Source: G965227875 sp965227875 (lineage in GTDB: Bacteria > Pseudomonadota > Alphaproteobacteria > Rhizobiales > JAJFHC01). Taken from it: DNA of 64,000 bases. Shown here in pieces: positions 61,055-64,000 of the stretch (positions within the stretch are counted from its first letter, which is position 1; each line of letters opens with the position of its first letter). The position numbers were made by a program, and so were the translations under genes. The stretch spans positions 2,666,001 to 2,730,000 of the forward strand of contig OZ245783.1 of assembly GCA_965227875.1 (NCBI GenBank). The letters run 5' to 3'. Under the pieces are notes generated by a model. The model was not told where the DNA came from. It ran no database searches and was given only the letters and a program-made list of their open reading frames with translations.

Positions 61055-62017
61055 TTATACGTCGGCCCTGAACCGGTCCGTCGCCGTCACGAGTTCATGG
61101 GTGATGCCCGGTTCCGAGACGGCATGCCCGGCATCCGGCACGAGCCGGAGGTCGGCCCGGGGCCAGGCCTTGTGGAGCGCCCAGGCCGTGGTGGCGGGCG
61201 TGACGACGTCGTAGCGGCCCTGCACGATCACGCCCGGGATGTCCGCCAGCCGTCCCGCATTCGCGAGAAGCTGGCCGTCGGTCTCCATGAAACCGCCATT
61301 GATGAAATAGTGGCATTCGATCCGGGCGAAGGCGAGGGCGTAGTGCTCTCCGCCGAAGCGGGCGACCCTGCCCGGATCCTCGTAGAGCGACAGCGTCGAG
61401 CCTTCCCACATGCTCCACGCCCGGGCCGCTTCCACCTGAACTGCCCGGTCGTCGGACGTCAGGCGTCTGTAGTAGGCCGCGACCATGTCGCCGCGCTCCT
61501 CCTCGGCAATGGGCGCCAGGTAGTTTTCCCAGGCATCCGGGTAGATCGCGCTGCAACCCCACTGATAAAACCATTCGATCTCGCTGCGCCTGAGCGTAAA
61601 AATGCCGCGCAGGACGAGTTCCGTCACCCGGTCGGGATGGGTCTGTGCATAGGCGAGGGAAAGCGTCGAGCCCCAGGACCCGCCGAAGAGCTGCCAGCGG
61701 TCGATGCCGAGGTGCTCCCTCAGCCGCTCCATGTCCGCCACGAGGTGCCAGGTCGTATTGTCCTCGAGGCTCGCGTGCGGCGTCGACCGGCCGCAGCCGC
61801 GCTGGTCGAACAGGATGATACGGTAGACCTGCGGGTCATGGAGACGGCGCATGAACGGGTTGGAGCCTCCCCCCGGCCCGCCATGGACGAACAGGGCGGG
61901 CTTGCCATCCGGGTTGCCGCATTCCTCGAAATAGACGGCATGGGTGTCGGACACCTGGATATGTCCGCTGTTGTAGGGTTCGGTCGCAGGGTACGGCGCG
62001 CGTCTGTCGGTCGTCAT
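61055..62017 (-). CDS. pip: Prolyl iminopeptidase
   Basis: Alpha/beta hydrolase of 320 residues that removes N-terminal proline from peptides. Diagnostic segments are the oxyanion FVHGGPGGGSNPFMRRLHDP, LFDQRGCGRSTPHA and nucleophile LFGGSWGSTLSLAYA, with the acid in VQGRYDVVTP and the histidine in PDAGHAVSEPG. Length and pattern fit the monomeric S33 family member. It follows the RTX gene on the same strand but is separated by 83 bp; co-transcription is uncertain. Confidence 0.96.
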   Translation of the reverse strand: MTTDRRAPYPATEPYNSGHIQVSDTHAVYFEECGNPDGKPALFVHGGPGGGSNPFMRRLHDPQVYRIILFDQRGCGRSTPHASLEDNTTWHLVADMERLREHLGIDRWQLFGGSWGSTLSLAYAQTHPDRVTELVLRGIFTLRRSEIEWFYQWGCSAIYPDAWENYLAPIAEEERGDMVAAYYRRLTSDDRAVQVEAARAWSMWEGSTLSLYEDPGRVARFGGEHYALAFARIECHYFINGGFMETDGQLLANAGRLADIPGVIVQGRYDVVTPATTAWALHKAWPRADLRLVPDAGHAVSEPGITHELVTATDRFRADV

Positions 62018-62100
62018 TTGGGCTCCTGAATCAGTGACATGCCATCTGAAGGAACCCCGTTGGACGGGTCAAGGCCTCGAGGGCGCACACGCTCCGCGGC

Positions 62101-63999
62101 TTACCACTCGATTCGCTCTAGACCCTGGAAATCGACCGTGCTGCCGTCGTTCATCGTCAGCGTCCCGGAGGCGTCCTGGGTCAGTTCGAAGTAGTCTTCT
62201 CCGGAATTGGCGATCGACCCGCTGTCGAAAGCGACCGTCCATCCGTCCGGCACTTCGCCGCCGTCGGAATGTTCCAGCCTGAGCGTATCCGTCCAGCCGC
62301 TGCCGCCGTCGATCGTGTCGGCCCCGTCACCGGTGCGGAACACGAAAAGATCATTGCCGCCTTCACCGTAGAGCCGGTCATCGCCCGTTCCGCCGATCAG
62401 CGTATCGTCGCCGCTGCCGGTCCACACCACGTCATTGCCGGCACCGCCCTCAATATGGTCCACCGCATCGAGATGGGCATTGTCGAACACGTCGTTGCCG
62501 CCCCCCAGATACGCGGTCGTCCCGCTGTCGTTGCCATAGACGCGGTCGTCATGATCGCTGCCGATGATGTTCTCGATGCTCGTGTAGCTGTCGCCTGCCG
62601 CATCGCCGCCGTACCCGCCGGCCGCGGTCCCCGTGTACTGGCCGCCCGCGCCGGAACCGTCGGTGTCGCTCAGCAGCACGGTGACACCGCTTTCCGCAGC
62701 CGAATAGTCCACGGTATCGGTTCCCGCCCCGCCGTCGAACGTGTCCGCGCCACCGCCGCCTGCAAGAACGTCATCTCCGGTCCCGCCGGTCAGTGTGTCG
62801 TTGCCCTCAAAGCCGTAGGTGACGTCGTCGTGCTGCGATCCGGCGAATGTCTCGGTCGCCGACGTGCCCAGATTGATCGTCAGGATCTCGGAATAGAGTT
62901 CGCCGCCAATGTTCACCGCGACCGTTACCGTGTCCGAATAAGGTGACGCGGCCTCGTGGTTGGCCGTCAGCGAGATTTCACCGGTACTGGCATCGATCGC
63001 GAATTTGCCGTTCGCACTGTCGGTAAGGGAATAGCTGTATTCGATGCCTGCCATTTCGCCGACGAGATCCGACGTCGCGACCACTGTGCCCGCGGAGAGA
63101 TAGTCCGAGGTCATCCAGCTGGCTGCGCCATCCGCGATGGTGAGATGTGTCCCGTACACGGAGTCGGTGACGGTCGACCCTGAGCCTTCCTCGAACTCGT
63201 AGAGAGCGTAGAGCCCGTACGTCGAACCGTTCAGGTCCGAGTCGAGCGTGGATTGGACTTGCGCCTGGGAACGGGCGCTGTTCCACACCCTGATCTCCGA
63301 AATCTGACCATCGAAGCTCTCCAGGAACTTCCCGCCGGAACTGGTCGCTGCCATGGGCGACGGCACGGACCCGGACGCCACCGACTGTCCGTCGAGATAA
63401 ATCGTCGCCGTGCCGTTGTTGATGACGAGGGACACCATCTGGTCCTCGCCAGGAGTGATGAGCCCTGCTTCGGACTGGATGCTGCCCTGCATCGTGCCCG
63501 AGTCCCATTGGGCATAGGTGAGCTTGCCGTCCTGCACGGAAAGGTAGAAGCCGTTCTGGTCGTAGCCGTCGTTCTGTGCGGCGAGATCGCAATCCCAGCC
63601 CGCACCGGGCTCATTGTCGAAATTGACCTGCATTTCTATGGTGAACGTCGTCTCCGAATGGAGCGGCAGACCGTAGGGCGACGTCAGTGCGTACCCGCTC
63701 GAGTCGACGTCCAGAACAGGTTGCCCGTTGCCTGACAGTTTAGCGTCCGTCGCGCCGAATGTGATGTCGGTGGGCGCTTCGCCGATGTCGCCGACGGTGA
63801 TTGCGACGGTCTCGGAATAGGTGTTGCCCCCGGAGTCCGTGACCTCGATGGTGACGTCGTGGCTGGCATCGGCCTCGTAGTCGATGTTGGCCCCGGCCTT
63901 GACGCGGATTTCGTCTCCGACGACCTCGAAGAAGCCGGACGCGTCCGAGGTCAGCGCATAGGTGAAGGTCTCGCCTGCGTCCTCGTCCGATGCGGAGAG
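62101..63999 (-). CDS. Large RTX/cadherin-like secreted protein, N-terminus beyond window
   Basis: The C-terminal 632 residues of a protein that continues past the right edge; no start codon is needed inside the window. From the edge inward: a cadherin-like domain (YALTSDASGFFEV; IEVTDSGGNTYSETV), a LamG/concanavalin-like domain (LHSETTFTIEMQVNFDNEPG through YGLYALYEFEEGSG), a second cadherin-like domain (YSYSLTDSANGKFAID), then calcium-binding RTX nonapeptides (GGTGDDVLAGGGGADTFDGG; GGTGDDRLYGEGGNDLF). It ends with a short tail (VDFQGLERIEW). This pattern is typical of type I secreted adhesins or surface proteins; no secretion genes are in the window. Confidence 0.9.
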   Translation of the reverse strand, partial: LSASDEDAGETFTYALTSDASGFFEVVGDEIRVKAGANIDYEADASHDVTIEVTDSGGNTYSETVAITVGDIGEAPTDITFGATDAKLSGNGQPVLDVDSSGYALTSPYGLPLHSETTFTIEMQVNFDNEPGAGWDCDLAAQNDGYDQNGFYLSVQDGKLTYAQWDSGTMQGSIQSEAGLITPGEDQMVSLVINNGTATIYLDGQSVASGSVPSPMAATSSGGKFLESFDGQISEIRVWNSARSQAQVQSTLDSDLNGSTYGLYALYEFEEGSGSTVTDSVYGTHLTIADGAASWMTSDYLSAGTVVATSDLVGEMAGIEYSYSLTDSANGKFAIDASTGEISLTANHEAASPYSDTVTVAVNIGGELYSEILTINLGTSATETFAGSQHDDVTYGFEGNDTLTGGTGDDVLAGGGGADTFDGGAGTDTVDYSAAESGVTVLLSDTDGSGAGGQYTGTAAGGYGGDAAGDSYTSIENIIGSDHDDRVYGNDSGTTAYLGGGNDVFDNAHLDAVDHIEGGAGNDVVWTGSGDDTLIGGTGDDRLYGEGGNDLFVFRTGDGADTIDGGSGWTDTLRLEHSDGGEVPDGWTVAFDSGSIANSGEDYFELTQDASGTLTMNDGSTVDFQGLERIEW

Positions 64000-64000
64000 C

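Overview
The window is a GC-rich (roughly two thirds G+C), densely coded chromosomal segment from an alphaproteobacterium. Supporting markers are a class I lysyl-tRNA synthetase, the long (about 370-residue) dCTP deaminase, a PodJ-like polar factor, a TSUP permease paired with a TIGR02186 protein, and the ligase-associated helicase/PdeM pair. I cannot fix the order; Rhodospirillales-like or Hyphomicrobiales-like are both possible. No insertion sequence, prophage or CRISPR array was seen. Both ends of the window cut a gene.

Layout. 1-6.9 kb: a peptide ABC transporter operon (binding protein, permease, permease-ATPase fusion, ATPase) running with overlaps into an FCD/GntR regulator and an M42 aminopeptidase. 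6.9-24.2 kb: housekeeping genes (TrkH, ApaG, Dcd, a radical SAM protein, tRNA-Gly(CCC), chorismate mutase, an outer-membrane barrel, photolyase, a response regulator, a periplasmic binding protein, a fatty acid hydroxylase, a hydrolase, a TerB-like protein, a DinG-type helicase, LysRS, a DUF952 protein, PyrD). 24.5-26.6 kb: a small TetR-led operon with a clear sigma70 promoter carrying an operator palindrome in its spacer. 26.6-32.7 kb: an IclR-controlled NitT/TauT-type ABC importer with two permeases and a divergent shikimate-dehydrogenase homologue, which suggests uptake and use of a small, perhaps aromatic or alicyclic, acid. 33-46 kb: ArsC, a MATE exporter, small membrane proteins, the helicase/PdeM repair pair, a methyltransferase, the TSUP/TIGR02186 pair and the large PodJ-like protein. 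46.4-54.7 kb: a MerR (LiuR-like) regulator heading a complete fatty-acyl-CoA beta-oxidation operon. 55.8-62 kb: an esterase, YjbQ, the HPrK-like kinase locus and a prolyl iminopeptidase. 62.1 kb to the end: the C-terminal part of a cadherin/LamG/RTX secreted protein.

The most unusual locus is 57.7-60.8 kb, all on the minus strand: a 414-residue outer-membrane barrel, then a 116-residue protein with a Tat signal and a tail of 21 Lys-Ser dipeptides, then an HPr-kinase-like protein, then a PqqD-like peptide chaperone. The layout suggests a peptide whose serines are modified by the kinase with PqqD as recogniser, followed by Tat export. This is inference; no such system with a poly(Lys-Ser) substrate is known to me.

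A second theme is a family of intergenic hairpin repeats. At least twelve copies of the stem CCTGAC-N4-GTCAGG occur, eleven of them in three tandem arrays with periods of about 168, 106 and 148 bp (33.2, 35.3 and 55.3 kb) and one at 24.4 kb. They sit only between genes.
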